A stretch of DNA of 64,000 nucleotides from positions 1-64,000 of the forward strand of contig CALXVM010000005.1 of the NCBI GenBank assembly GCA_944392105.1, read 5' to 3'. Within the stretch, counting starts at the first letter, position 1. The number at the start of each line of letters is the position of its first letter. The translations under genes and the position numbers were made by a program. The notes beneath the pieces were generated by a model. It had not been told where the DNA came from. It worked only from the letters and a program-made list of their open reading frames with translations, and ran no database searches. Positions 35,141-44,948 of this stretch are shown here, in pieces. The DNA comes from an uncultured Clostridia bacterium. Its GTDB lineage: Bacteria > Bacillota > Clostridia > TANB77 > CAG-508.

Positions 35141-36043
35141 ATGACAACAATAGATAAAAGTAAAATTTTAAACAGAATAATTTATTTATTTTTAATATTA
35201 ATAATTTTTTTATCAAGTGCGTATATAGTCAGAAGTTTCGCAAGTAAAAAAGAAGCTGAGGAGGATAGAAATTTATTGAATACGATAGATGTAGAAAACG
35301 AACTGGTAGAAGCAAATGTAGAAAAAGAAGATAACACCGCAAAAGATAATAATAAAGAAAGCGAGAACACAGAAAACAATGAAGAACCAAACAAAGAAGA
35401 AAAAAGCGAAGAGGAAATAAAGAAAGAAAAAGAAGCGGAATCAAAAAAGAGAATAGCACAGGTAAAAAAACTTAAAGAAGAATACAAAAATATAGTTGGT
35501 TGGATTGAAATAAAAGACACTCATATAAGCTATCCTGTAGTTCAAGGTAAGGATAATGAATTTTATTTAACACATAATTACAAAGGAGATAATGCAGAAA
35601 GAGGAGCAATTTTTTTAGACAGCAATTATAATTGGAATATAAAAGGAAACAATTTAATGATATACGGTCACTACATGATTAACGAGGAAATGTTTACAGA
35701 TTTAACAAAATATGTTGAAGAAAATTATTACAAACAGCATCCTATTATAAGATTTACAACAGATAAAGAAGATGCAGAATACGACATAATAGCAGTATTT
35801 AGGTCAAAAGTTTATAACAAAAATGATGATGTATTTAAGTATTATAATTTTATGAATTCTGAAAGTGAAAAAGAATACAACAATTTTATAAAAAATATAA
35901 AACAAGCATCTATATATGACATTGAAGAGACCGCCGAATATGGAGATGAGCTAATTACTTTAACTACATGCTCATATTATACAGAAGATGGCAGATTTGT
36001 TGTGGTAGGAAGAAAAAGTTGTCATGGGGACGGAGATTTTTGA
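35141..36043 (+). CDS. srtB: Class B sortase
   Basis: A transpeptidase of about 300 residues. It has one N-terminal membrane segment (about residues 9-27), a charged linker, then the SrtB catalytic domain: YPVVQGKDNEFYLTHNYKG, NLMIYGHYMINEEMF (His177), ITLTTCSYY (Cys277) and GRFVVVGR (Arg285). It should attach LPXTG-like proteins such as the two seen here (VPKTG, LPQTG); clostridial SrtB enzymes accept (S/P)PxTG motifs. No ribosome site is close to the ATG at 35141; AGGAGG lies about 45 bases upstream. The final residues CHGDGDF are encoded by an inserted repeat. Confidence 0.88.
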   Translation: MTTIDKSKILNRIIYLFLILIIFLSSAYIVRSFASKKEAEEDRNLLNTIDVENELVEANVEKEDNTAKDNNKESENTENNEEPNKEEKSEEEIKKEKEAESKKRIAQVKKLKEEYKNIVGWIEIKDTHISYPVVQGKDNEFYLTHNYKGDNAERGAIFLDSNYNWNIKGNNLMIYGHYMINEEMFTDLTKYVEENYYKQHPIIRFTTDKEDAEYDIIAVFRSKVYNKNDDVFKYYNFMNSESEKEYNNFIKNIKQASIYDIEETAEYGDELITLTTCSYYTEDGRFVVVGRKSCHGDGDF

Positions 36044-36122
36044 CAACTTAAAAATGGAGACGGAGAAAATTGACACATATTCTTTTTCTTTAGGTTGTCA
36101 ATTTTCTCCGTCCCCATGACAA
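36019..36122. repeat. REP/MITE-like inverted repeat at the sortase end
   Basis: TTGTCATGGGGACGGAGA (from 36019) recurs inverted at 36104-36122, with TGACAAC inner arms on both sides. A third partial copy, GGAGACGGAGAAAATTGACA, lies between (36056-36075). It is GC-rich against an AT-rich background and provides the last codons and stop of the sortase gene. Confidence 0.75.
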
Positions 36123-36224
36123 TTAAATAGAAAAAAATGTAGAAAAATCCAAAAAAAGGTTGTAAAAATAATTCGTAAATAGTATAATAAACTATGTATA
36201 TTAACGGTAAAAATGGGGGCAAAT

Positions 36225-37244
36225 ATGAAAAAAGCTTTAAAAATAATAGGAATAATATTTTTAGCAATTGTAATTATAATAATTACAGCTATTTTAACAG
36301 GTTACTTTTACTTAAATGGTAAGTTAAGCAAAATGCAACAAGTAAATATAGACGAAAATAATTTAAGTGTAGATACAGCTGTTGAAGAGCAACTAACAGG
36401 TTATAGAAATATAGCTTTATTCGGAGTAGACAGCAGAGATAATGACTTAGGTGAAGGAAATAGAAGCGATTGTATTATTATAGCAAGTATAAATAATGAT
36501 ACAAAAGAAATTAACTTAGTTTCAGTATACAGAGACACATATGTAGACATAGAAGGGTATGGATTAGATAAAATAACACATGCTTATTCTTATGGAGGAC
36601 CAGAACTTGCTCTTAAAACATTAAATAAAAATCTAGACTTAAACATAAAAGAATTTGTTACAGTTAACTTTGATGCTGTTGCTGATGCAGTTGATGCTTT
36701 AGGTGGAGTAGATATAAGAATAGAAGAAGACGAGATATCATATGTTAATTCTGCAATAAAAGATACAGCAAAACATACTGGGCTTGAGGTTGAATATATT
36801 AATAGTGCAGGAATGCAAACTTTAAATGGAGTTCAAGCAGTTGGATATTCTAGAGTAAGATATACAGAAGGTGGAGATTACAGAAGGACTGAGAGAATGA
36901 GAACTGTTATAGAGGCAATGTTTAAAAAATTAAAAGACAAAAGCATAGGTGAAATAAACGATTTCGCTGATGAAATACTGCCAGAAGTATATACTAACTT
37001 AGAGCCAAATGAGGTAATATCTTTAGCACCAACTATGCTAACATATAAGATGAAAGAAAGCATAGGCTGGCCATATAAAACAAGAGGAATTACAACAGAC
37101 AGATGGTATGGAGTGCCAGTTACATTAGAAGAAAATGTAAAGCAATTACATAAAGAAATATTCGGGGAAACAGATTATACAGTATCAGGAACAGTTAAAG
37201 AGATTAGCGAAGACATAATAAATGAAACGGGTTATACAAATTAA
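36225..37244 (+). CDS. LytR-CpsA-Psr (LCP) family ligase
   Basis: A 339-residue membrane-anchored protein. ATG at 36225 follows GGGGG. The N-terminal helix is IIGIIFLAIVIIIITAILTG. The LCP domain is seen in NIALFGVDSRD, NRSDCIIIASIN, NLVSVYRDTYVDI, KITHAYSYGGPELALKTLN and YSRVRYTEGGDYRRTERM. LCP proteins transfer lipid-linked glycopolymers onto peptidoglycan, so this enzyme probably attaches the polymer made by the following cluster. It opens the exopolysaccharide region. Confidence 0.93.
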   Translation: MKKALKIIGIIFLAIVIIIITAILTGYFYLNGKLSKMQQVNIDENNLSVDTAVEEQLTGYRNIALFGVDSRDNDLGEGNRSDCIIIASINNDTKEINLVSVYRDTYVDIEGYGLDKITHAYSYGGPELALKTLNKNLDLNIKEFVTVNFDAVADAVDALGGVDIRIEEDEISYVNSAIKDTAKHTGLEVEYINSAGMQTLNGVQAVGYSRVRYTEGGDYRRTERMRTVIEAMFKKLKDKSIGEINDFADEILPEVYTNLEPNEVISLAPTMLTYKMKESIGWPYKTRGITTDRWYGVPVTLEENVKQLHKEIFGETDYTVSGTVKEISEDIINETGYTN

Positions 37245-37295
37245 CGAAAACAATAAATTCATTTTATAAATAAAAAATATATTGGGGGTTACAAA

Positions 37296-38027
37296 ATGAG
37301 TGCAAATAGTAGCGAACAGTTTGCATATGTTGAAAATATTGGAAACATAGAAGAAAACTATGAATATAAAAGTATTGCTAAAGCCAATAACAAAGCTAAA
37401 GCATTATTGTACATAGAAAAAGCTTTAAAAAGATTTATAGATATTATAGGAAGTATTGTAGGTATAATACTTCTAATTCCATTGTCAATAGGAATTAAAA
37501 TAGCAAATGTAAAAGCTAATGATTATGGACCATTATTTTACAAGCAAAAAAGAATTGGAAAAAACGGAAAAGAATTTACATTATATAAATATAGGTCAAT
37601 GGTTATAGATGCAGATGAAAAGTTGGATAGATATTTAGAAGAAAACGAAGAAGCTAGAGAAGAATATTCTACATATAAAAAGCTAAAAAATGATCCAAGA
37701 ATAACAAAAGTAGGTCACTTTATTAGAAATACAAGCTTAGACGAATTTCCACAATTTTTAAATGTATTAAAAGGGGACATGAGCTTAGTAGGTCCTAGAC
37801 CATATTTACCAAAGGAAAAAACAGATATGGGAAGCCTATATCATACAATAACTAAAAGTAAACCTGGTGTTACAGGAATGTGGCAAGTTTCTGGTAGAAG
37901 TGAAATAACTTTTGAAGATAGAATGAATATGGACATAGAGTATTACTACAACTGGTCTTTAAAGACAGATTTAAAATTACTTTTTAAAACAGTAAAACAA
38001 GTAGTATTAAGAAAAGGAGCTATATAA
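37296..38027 (+). CDS. Priming undecaprenyl-phosphate sugar phosphotransferase
   Basis: A 243-residue bacterial sugar transferase that loads the first sugar-1-phosphate onto undecaprenyl phosphate. There is one hydrophobic segment near residues 45-65 (IIGSIVGIILLIPLSIGIKI). The catalytic core reads FTLYKYRSMVIDADEK, RITKVGHFIRNTSLDEFPQ, LKGDMSLVGPRPYLP and GVTGMWQVSGRSEITF. It is the short, single-membrane-segment type. GGGGG lies before the ATG. Its TAA overlaps the ATG of the next glycosyltransferase (TAATG). Confidence 0.95.
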   Translation: MSANSSEQFAYVENIGNIEENYEYKSIAKANNKAKALLYIEKALKRFIDIIGSIVGIILLIPLSIGIKIANVKANDYGPLFYKQKRIGKNGKEFTLYKYRSMVIDADEKLDRYLEENEEAREEYSTYKKLKNDPRITKVGHFIRNTSLDEFPQFLNVLKGDMSLVGPRPYLPKEKTDMGSLYHTITKSKPGVTGMWQVSGRSEITFEDRMNMDIEYYYNWSLKTDLKLLFKTVKQVVLRKGAI

Positions 38028-39158
38028 TGGCAAAGAAAAAAATAGTACATATTGCACAAAGTGCACGGGGGAGTACTAGAATACCTATATATGTTTTTAA
38101 AGAATTTTAAAGATGAAAACTATGAAAATGTTTTAATTGTTTCACAAGACTATGAAAATAAATTAGATAAGTTTAGAAACATAGTAAATGATATATATGT
38201 TATAAATATGACTAGAGAAATAAAATTAAAACAAGATATAAAAACTACTTTGCAAGTAAGAAAATTACTAAAAAAATTAAAACCAGATATATTATATTTA
38301 CATAGTAGTAAAGCAGGTGCATATGGAAGGATTGCATTACTTTTTAATCGAAAAACAAAAATATTATATAATGCTCATGGATGGTATTTTAATGCAGATA
38401 TGAGTACAAAAAAGAAAAAAGTAATAATTTTGATAGAAAAAATATTAGCATTAAGAGCTAATAAAATTATTAATATTTCTAAAAGTGAATATAATTCTGC
38501 ACTAAAATATAAGATAGCACCAGAAAGAAAAATGTGTGTAATAGAAAATGGTATTGACTTTACGAAATTTGAAGGATGCGACAAATATAGAGAAGAAACG
38601 AGAAAAAAGTACAATATAGGTGATAACGAAATAGTGATAGGTGTAGTAGGAAGATTATCAGAACAAAAAGACCCTATGACAACAATAAAGGCTTTTAACG
38701 AAGTATATAAAGAAAATAAAAATGTTAGGTTAATGTACGTTGGTTCTGGAGAACTAGAAAATGAAGTTATGGAATATGCAAAAGAAAACAATTTGCAACA
38801 CTTAGTAACAATAACAGGTTGGGTAGATAATACAGAGAGATATATTCCCGCATTTGATATAGCAATTTTACCTTCTAAATGGGAAGGTTTTGGATTAGCA
38901 ATTATAGAGTATATGGCATGTAAGAAACCTATTGTAGCAAGTAATGTTGGAGGAATGCTTGATATAATAAAAACAGAAAAAAATGGATTCTTGGCTGAAG
39001 TGGGCGATGTAAGTAAATTTGCTGAATATATAATGAAATATATTAACGATAAAGACTTATGCAACAGAGTAGTTAATTATAATTATGAGTATTCTATTAA
39101 GAAATTTAATATAAGCGAATTAGTAAAAGAACATAAAAAATTATTTGAAATATTATAA
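38027..39158 (+). CDS. GT4 glycosyltransferase, +1 frameshift near the start
   Basis: A group 1 glycosyltransferase. AAAGGAG lies 7 bases before the ATG at 38027, and the first 13 codons read MAKKKIVHIAQSA. Then comes CGG in frame, and that frame stops at 38106. Skipping C38066 gives GGVLEYLYMFLKNF and an open frame to the end, restoring the usual HIAQSAGGV start and about 376 residues. A TTG at 38052 would give a shorter in-frame protein but has no ribosome site. The C-terminal half has the GT4 signature LPSKWEGFGLAIIEYMACKKP. It would add the second or later sugar of the repeat unit. Confidence 0.88.
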
Positions 39159-39179
39159 TTAAGAGGAGTAACACATCAT

Positions 39180-40301
39180 ATGCTAGAAAAAGAAAAAGTA
39201 AGGAATTCTTCAATAGAACTGTTGAAAATAATAGCAATTGTATTAATTATTATTAGTCATGCTATGCCATATGGAAATTTTAATAATTATGCAGGGTATG
39301 TAGATTTAAATAATGTTTCTACCAATATTAATAATTTATTACTGGCTATTTTTAGACATTTAGGAAGTATAGGAAATTGTATATTTATAATATGTTCATC
39401 TTATTTCCTATTGGATAGTTCAAAAGTAAATAAAAAGAAAATATTAAGATTGGTAATTGATTCATTTATTATATCTGTGACAATTTTTTTACTAATCTTA
39501 ATATTTGGAAATTATAATATATCACTAACTGAAACTATAAAATCTTTTTTTCCAATTACATTTAACGTAAATTGGTTTTTAACTTGTTATATACTTTTTT
39601 ATATGATACATCCATTTTTAAACAATATTATAGAAAAATTGGATAAAAGAAAATTACTAATAGTTAACGTTGTTTTAATATTTTTATATAGTATATTAAA
39701 TACATTAAAATCAGATTTGTTTTATTATAACTCTTTAGTTGGGTTTATAGTCATATATTTTATCATGGCATATATAAAAAAATATATGAAAAATTTTTCG
39801 GCAGACAAAAAGATTAATATTATTCTATGTTGTTTAGCTTTTGTATGTCTTGTAGTATCAATTATAATTATTAATTTTATAGGGCTAAAAATTGATATAT
39901 TAGCTAATAAATTGCAAATTATGAATAATTTTACAAATCCATTGATTATAATAGTCAGTTTTACGCTGTTTAATATATTTAAACAAAAAGAAATTCACAA
40001 TAAGGCAATTAATTATTTAAGTAGTTTATCACTATTAATATACCTAATTCATGGCAATCAATTTGTGGTAGGATACTTAAAAGGCTCTTATTTTGATTAT
40101 ATATTATCACACTTTGGATATAACAATATAATGCTATATGTTTTAAATTTAACATTAATATATTTACTAGGTAGTGTTTCTTTAAGTATTATATATAAAC
40201 ATCTAATTCAGACTAACTTACAAAAAGTAATTGATAAGTTATATATTTTTTTAAAAATTATTTATCTAAAAATAGAAAAAAAATTAATAAGTTTAGATTA
40301 A
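39180..40301 (+). CDS. Membrane acyltransferase (acyltransferase 3 family)
   Basis: A 373-residue integral membrane protein with about ten hydrophobic helices. The family start RNSSIELLKIIAIVLIIISH contains the catalytic-type His, and GSIGNCIFIICSSYFLLDS follows. Such proteins O-acetylate or otherwise acylate polysaccharide repeat units, taking acetyl-CoA from the cytoplasm. It lies 21 bases after the glycosyltransferase, within the cluster. It is one of three acyltransferases here, suggesting a heavily acylated polymer. Confidence 0.86.
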   Translation: MLEKEKVRNSSIELLKIIAIVLIIISHAMPYGNFNNYAGYVDLNNVSTNINNLLLAIFRHLGSIGNCIFIICSSYFLLDSSKVNKKKILRLVIDSFIISVTIFLLILIFGNYNISLTETIKSFFPITFNVNWFLTCYILFYMIHPFLNNIIEKLDKRKLLIVNVVLIFLYSILNTLKSDLFYYNSLVGFIVIYFIMAYIKKYMKNFSADKKINIILCCLAFVCLVVSIIIINFIGLKIDILANKLQIMNNFTNPLIIIVSFTLFNIFKQKEIHNKAINYLSSLSLLIYLIHGNQFVVGYLKGSYFDYILSHFGYNNIMLYVLNLTLIYLLGSVSLSIIYKHLIQTNLQKVIDKLYIFLKIIYLKIEKKLISLD

Positions 40302-40338
40302 TATGTAAATTTATTAATTTAGTTAGGGGAGAAGAGTT

Positions 40339-41352
40339 ATGCAACAAAACAATAGAATTGTATGGGTAGATATAGCAAAAGGAATTGGTATTATACTTGT
40401 TATAATGGGACATATTGCAGAAAATAAAATTATTTATTCTTTTCATATGCCATTGTTTTTTATTTTATCAGGATATTTGTATAAAAATAAAGAAAAATTT
40501 GTAAGAAAAAAAATAAAATCAATATTAGTACCATATTTGTTTTTTGCAATAGTTTCATTTTTATACTGGTATTTTATAGAAAGATATTTTAGAGAACAAG
40601 ATGTTAGCCCAATTAATGTATTTTTAAATATATGGATAGCTACACCAAGCATTAATTATGTTTTTAATACAGCATTGTGGTTTTTACCATGCTTATTTAT
40701 AACAGAGGTAATGTTTCATTTTTTAGAAAAAAGAATAAAAAATACCAAAATATTATTAAGCTTTATTATCGTTTTTTCTATTATTGGATATATATATCCT
40801 AAATTAAACATTATTAGATTACCTTTTGGAATAGATTCTGCATTTATAGCAATAGGATTTTACTTTTTTGGATATTGGTGGAAAAAATCAGAAAATATAA
40901 TTTTGCAAAAAGTAAATTTGAATATTATAACAAGAATAATAGTATTATGTATTTGTTGCATAGTAGTTATATGTGTACCATCACTAACTAATGGAATGAA
41001 TATAGGTAATATGGAATATCCATTCTATCCAATTATTTATTTAACGTCATTTGCTGGTTTTTTTATGATATATCTTGTATCTAATATGATAAGTGAAAAT
41101 AGACCACTACAATTTTTAGGACAAAATACATTAGTACTTTTAGGAATTCATGAACCAATTAAAAGAATTGTAATAGAGATTGTACATCGCATATTTAGTA
41201 TTCAAACAGAGATAATGAGGACTAATATAATAGGAAAATTAATAATAACGGCTTTGGTAATATTGGTTTGTATTCCATTTATTTATATTATAAACCGATA
41301 TCTACCATTTCTAATTGGACGAACAAAGGAGAAAAAATATGTTAATCATTAA
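40339..41352 (+). CDS. Membrane acyltransferase (acyltransferase 3 family)
   Basis: A 337-residue multi-helix membrane protein. The opening RIVWVDIAKGIGIILVIMGH carries the family's D and H residues, then FHMPLFFILSGYLYKNKEKF and WFLPCLFITEVMFHF, characteristic of the fucose 4-O-acetylase-like branch. GGGGAGAAG precedes the ATG. Its end overlaps the wzy-like gene by 14 bases. Its closest relative in the window is the acyltransferase at 44949, which shares the same N-terminal pattern. Confidence 0.87.
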   Translation: MQQNNRIVWVDIAKGIGIILVIMGHIAENKIIYSFHMPLFFILSGYLYKNKEKFVRKKIKSILVPYLFFAIVSFLYWYFIERYFREQDVSPINVFLNIWIATPSINYVFNTALWFLPCLFITEVMFHFLEKRIKNTKILLSFIIVFSIIGYIYPKLNIIRLPFGIDSAFIAIGFYFFGYWWKKSENIILQKVNLNIITRIIVLCICCIVVICVPSLTNGMNIGNMEYPFYPIIYLTSFAGFFMIYLVSNMISENRPLQFLGQNTLVLLGIHEPIKRIVIEIVHRIFSIQTEIMRTNIIGKLIITALVILVCIPFIYIINRYLPFLIGRTKEKKYVNH

Positions 41353-42557
41353 TTTTTTTGCGTTTATGACGTTAGCTTTCCCTAAAGCACGGAGTATTAA
41401 TCAGTGGAACAGCTGTTACAGTAGCTGAATTTGTTTTTGTTTTAGCAGTTATTACAAGTAAAAATAAAATATTAAATTTTTTTTATGAACATAAAAACTT
41501 TTTATATTGTTACATTTTATATAGTATTACAATTTTAATAGTAATATTAACAAACTATAGCAATATGATTTTATTTAAGCTAGCTGCTAGTGTAGTATTA
41601 ATCCTCTCGCCTTTAGCGATAGGGATAGGTTACAAAATAAAGTTAAATACTTTTTATAAAATAATAATTATTAGTATGATAATTACAGGTATATATTCTG
41701 TTTTGCAGTGGACAGTAGGAATAGAAGCTACTAAAATTCCTGGATTAAATATTGCTTACGGTGATACTTTTGCAGATAAGCCAATTGGATATGGCTTTAA
41801 TGGAAGAGAAGCATTAAAAATGCCATCAACATACCAAAATGGAAATGGAATTGCATTATTCTCCCTATTAGCAATATTCTTAATTATTCCTTGGAAAGTA
41901 AAACAAAAAAAATGGAAGATAATAGCTATTATATTATCAATAGTAGCGCTTATCTTATCTGGGTCTAGATCATCATTAATACCTTTTATTATATTAATTC
42001 CATATGCAATTAAAAAAATATATGATAAACTAAAAACGAAAAAGCAAAAAGTTTTTTTATTATTAATTATAACATTAGGAATTAGTACATTAATATTATA
42101 TATTGCATACTCACAAAGTAATATAATAGAATATGCCTATGAAAGGTATATATTACAAACTTTTAGTGATTCGACCGGCAGTGGAAGGACTACTCAAATC
42201 CAAAATGTAATTAATTATATTACTAGTAGAGATTTTATAAATATGATAAAAGTTCTAATACTAGGAGAAGAATGGGGAAAAGCCGAATTTTCAGAAGGAA
42301 TCTTTAATATAATTTCATATTATGGAATAATAGTGGCTATAACATTTTGTATACTATTATTATATCCAATTATTAAACTACATAAGAAGAACAAAATTGA
42401 AATATTGGGATTATTAGCTGTTTTTATTGCGTTTATGGTTGATTCCTCTTTTAACTATCCACCGGCATTAATGAACTACTTTTTAATTGCAGGAGTTTTA
42501 TTACAGAGACAGAAGATAGAAGAAAATGAAAAGATAAAAAAGGAGCAAGAAATATGA
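41339..42557 (+). CDS. Wzy/O-antigen-ligase-like polymerase, +1 frameshift
   Basis: A multi-helix membrane protein of about 405 residues once the frame is restored. AAAGGAG precedes the ATG at 41339; 17 codons read MLIINFFAFMTLAFPKA, then CGG, and that frame stops at TGA about 36 bases on. Skipping C41390 gives GVLISGTAVTVAEFVFVLAV and continues open to 42557. The downstream part has the polymerase/ligase hallmarks ALKMPSTYQNGNGIALFSLL and LILSGSRSSLIPFI, and ends overlapping the next gene (ATGA). It would polymerise the exopolysaccharide repeat units on the outer face of the membrane. Confidence 0.83.
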
Positions 42558-43780
42558 AAGTGGCAATAATTACTTCTGGTTATTTACCTGTTCCAGCCTC
42601 TAAAGGTGGAGCGGTAGAAAATATAGTAGAAAATTTTATAATAGAAAATGAAATAGAAAAAAAAGTGAATTTTGAAATTTTTAGTATTTATGATGAAAAT
42701 GCTGAAAATATATCAAAAAAATATCAGTATACAAACTTTAATTTTATAAAACCGAATAAAATTGTAAAAGCATTGGATAAAATAATATATTTCTTTTTTA
42801 AGAATATTCTAAAAAAAGAAAAAACAATGTCATATAGATATATTATACAAAGATTGTATTTCTTAAGGAAGACTAGTAATAATTTAAAGAAAAATAATTA
42901 TGATAGAATTATTTTAGAGAATCATTCTACATTATTTTTAGCTTTAAAGTGGCATAAAAACTATATAAAATACAAGGATAAATATTACTATCATATACAT
43001 AATGAAATAAAATCATTTTATGGTTGCGAAAATATAATTAAAAATACAAAAAAAATATTATGTGTAAGTAATTATATAAAAAAGCAAGTAGAAAATTTCT
43101 TTGGAATACAAGACAGTAAGAATATTGTAAAATTAACTAATTGTATTAATATAGATGAGTTTAAGGAGATTAGCGAAAAGGAAAAAATATCGTTAAAGAA
43201 GAAATATAACATAGAAAAAGATGAAAAAGTAATTTTATTTGCGGGGAGATTATCCAATGAAAAAGGTATAAGAGAATTATTATTAGCAATTAGAGGTATA
43301 AAGAATGTTCCTAAATTTAAACTTTTGGTTGTTGGAAGCTTCTTTTTTGATACAGAAGTAAAAAATAGTTTTGAAGAAGAACTACGTAGTATTATTAAAG
43401 AAATAAAAGATAAAGTTATATTTACAGGGTATGTAAAACATGAAGATATGTATAAGATATATGGAATGTCAGATATAGCAGCATTACCATCTTTATGGGA
43501 AGACCCAGCACCACTTACTATAATAGAAGCTATGTCTAGCGGATTACCTATTGTTACTACTGATTCTGGAGGAATACCAGAATATGCTAAAAATGATTGT
43601 GCTTATATAATAAAAAGAGATGAAAATTTAATAAAAAATATTAAGGAAAAATTAGAAGAATTGTTAAATAGTGAAGCTCAAAGAAAAAAGATGTCTGAAA
43701 TTAGTCTAAAAAATGCAAAAGAACTAAATTTAAAGAATTTTTATAATAATTTACTAAAGGATATAGATATTGATTTATAA
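42554..43780 (+). CDS. GT4 glycosyltransferase
   Basis: A 408-residue retaining glycosyltransferase. The N-terminal Rossmann start MKVAIITSGYLPVPASKGGA includes the acceptor-side glycine loop. The donor domain has VILFAGRLSNEKGIRELLLA, VIFTGYVKHEDMYKIYGMSD and the EX7E-type PSLWEDPAPLTIIEAMSSGL. It overlaps the polymerase stop by four bases. It probably adds one sugar of the repeat; the donor cannot be assigned. Confidence 0.92.
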   Translation: MKVAIITSGYLPVPASKGGAVENIVENFIIENEIEKKVNFEIFSIYDENAENISKKYQYTNFNFIKPNKIVKALDKIIYFFFKNILKKEKTMSYRYIIQRLYFLRKTSNNLKKNNYDRIILENHSTLFLALKWHKNYIKYKDKYYYHIHNEIKSFYGCENIIKNTKKILCVSNYIKKQVENFFGIQDSKNIVKLTNCINIDEFKEISEKEKISLKKKYNIEKDEKVILFAGRLSNEKGIRELLLAIRGIKNVPKFKLLVVGSFFFDTEVKNSFEEELRSIIKEIKDKVIFTGYVKHEDMYKIYGMSDIAALPSLWEDPAPLTIIEAMSSGLPIVTTDSGGIPEYAKNDCAYIIKRDENLIKNIKEKLEELLNSEAQRKKMSEISLKNAKELNLKNFYNNLLKDIDIDL

Positions 43781-43809
43781 AAATATTTATTATTAGAGAA
43801 AGCGAGAGA

Positions 43810-44925
43810 ATGATGAAAAAGATAATGTATATGATTGATAATAATATTAAAATTATTGGAGGGGCTACTAAATCTACATTCACTATGATTACAGAGATGA
43901 AGAAGTTAAATAAATATGATTTGTATTTATGCATGCCAGAAACAGATAAAGAAATGGACGTTTTACCTACTAGTAAAGTAGTTACTTATCCAGAAAACAA
44001 ATATAAAAATAAACTAATAAATGTTTTCTTTCATAAAATGAAAGTTATACAGCAAATAATAGAGCAAGTAAATCCAGATATTGTACATGCACAAGATCCA
44101 CAAGGAGGTATTATTATAGCTATGTTAAAGAAATTTGGCAAAATTTCAAAAAGTGTTGAATGCATTTATACAGATAGACAATTATTTAATACATATAGCA
44201 TTTATTACAAAATATTTTTTAGACTTATGATAAAAGGACTAGACAAAGTCATTTGTACTACCAATATTAATAAAGAACAATGGGAAACACATACAAAAGC
44301 TAAATATGCAGAATGTATTTCTAATGTGCTTGATGAAAAATGGTATTCTTATAATAAAAATAATGAAAGGAATATTGATAGAGATAAAATAATTATCGGC
44401 TTTGCGGCACGTTTTGATGCTTATAAAAGATGGGATACTGTAAAATCAATTTGTGAAAGATTAAAAGAGAATGAACGTGTGAAATTTAGTTTTTGTATAG
44501 CTACAGGAACAGAAAAAAATGATGAAGAAGCACAAAATTATATTAAAGAAATTAAAGAAATGTTAGGAGATAAAGTTACTATAAAATTGAACGCTAACAT
44601 GGATGAGATGGAAGAATTTTATTATAATATTGATATTTTTGTGTTAACTTCGCAGGGAGAATCATTTGGCAGAACATTAATAGAAGCTATGGCAAGAAGA
44701 TGTGTAGTATTTGGAACAAATTCAGGAGGAGTTCCAGATGTAATTAGCAATAAGGAATTTCTGTTTGAGGTAAATGATGTAGAAACTATAAGCACAAAAA
44801 TATTAAGATATATTGATAATACCGAAAAACTAGAAAAGGATAAAAATTATTTTGAACAGTATGTTAAAGATAGATTTTCTGTAGATAAATTGAGAGAAAA
44901 ATTAGACGAAATATATACAGAATAA
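43810..44925 (+). CDS. GT4 glycosyltransferase
   Basis: A 371-residue group 1 glycosyltransferase. It opens with KKIMYMIDNNIKIIGGATKS; the donor half has IIGFAARFDAYKRWDTVKSI, YYNIDIFVLTSQGESFGRTL and IEAMARRCVVFGTNSGGVPD, the typical C-terminal signature. It lies 30 bases after the previous glycosyltransferase. Two adjacent ATG codons (43810, 43813) are equally possible starts. Specificity unknown. Confidence 0.92.
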   Translation: MMKKIMYMIDNNIKIIGGATKSTFTMITEMKKLNKYDLYLCMPETDKEMDVLPTSKVVTYPENKYKNKLINVFFHKMKVIQQIIEQVNPDIVHAQDPQGGIIIAMLKKFGKISKSVECIYTDRQLFNTYSIYYKIFFRLMIKGLDKVICTTNINKEQWETHTKAKYAECISNVLDEKWYSYNKNNERNIDRDKIIIGFAARFDAYKRWDTVKSICERLKENERVKFSFCIATGTEKNDEEAQNYIKEIKEMLGDKVTIKLNANMDEMEEFYYNIDIFVLTSQGESFGRTLIEAMARRCVVFGTNSGGVPDVISNKEFLFEVNDVETISTKILRYIDNTEKLEKDKNYFEQYVKDRFSVDKLREKLDEIYTE

Positions 44926-44948
44926 TATAAAGGAGCTTTATATAATTT

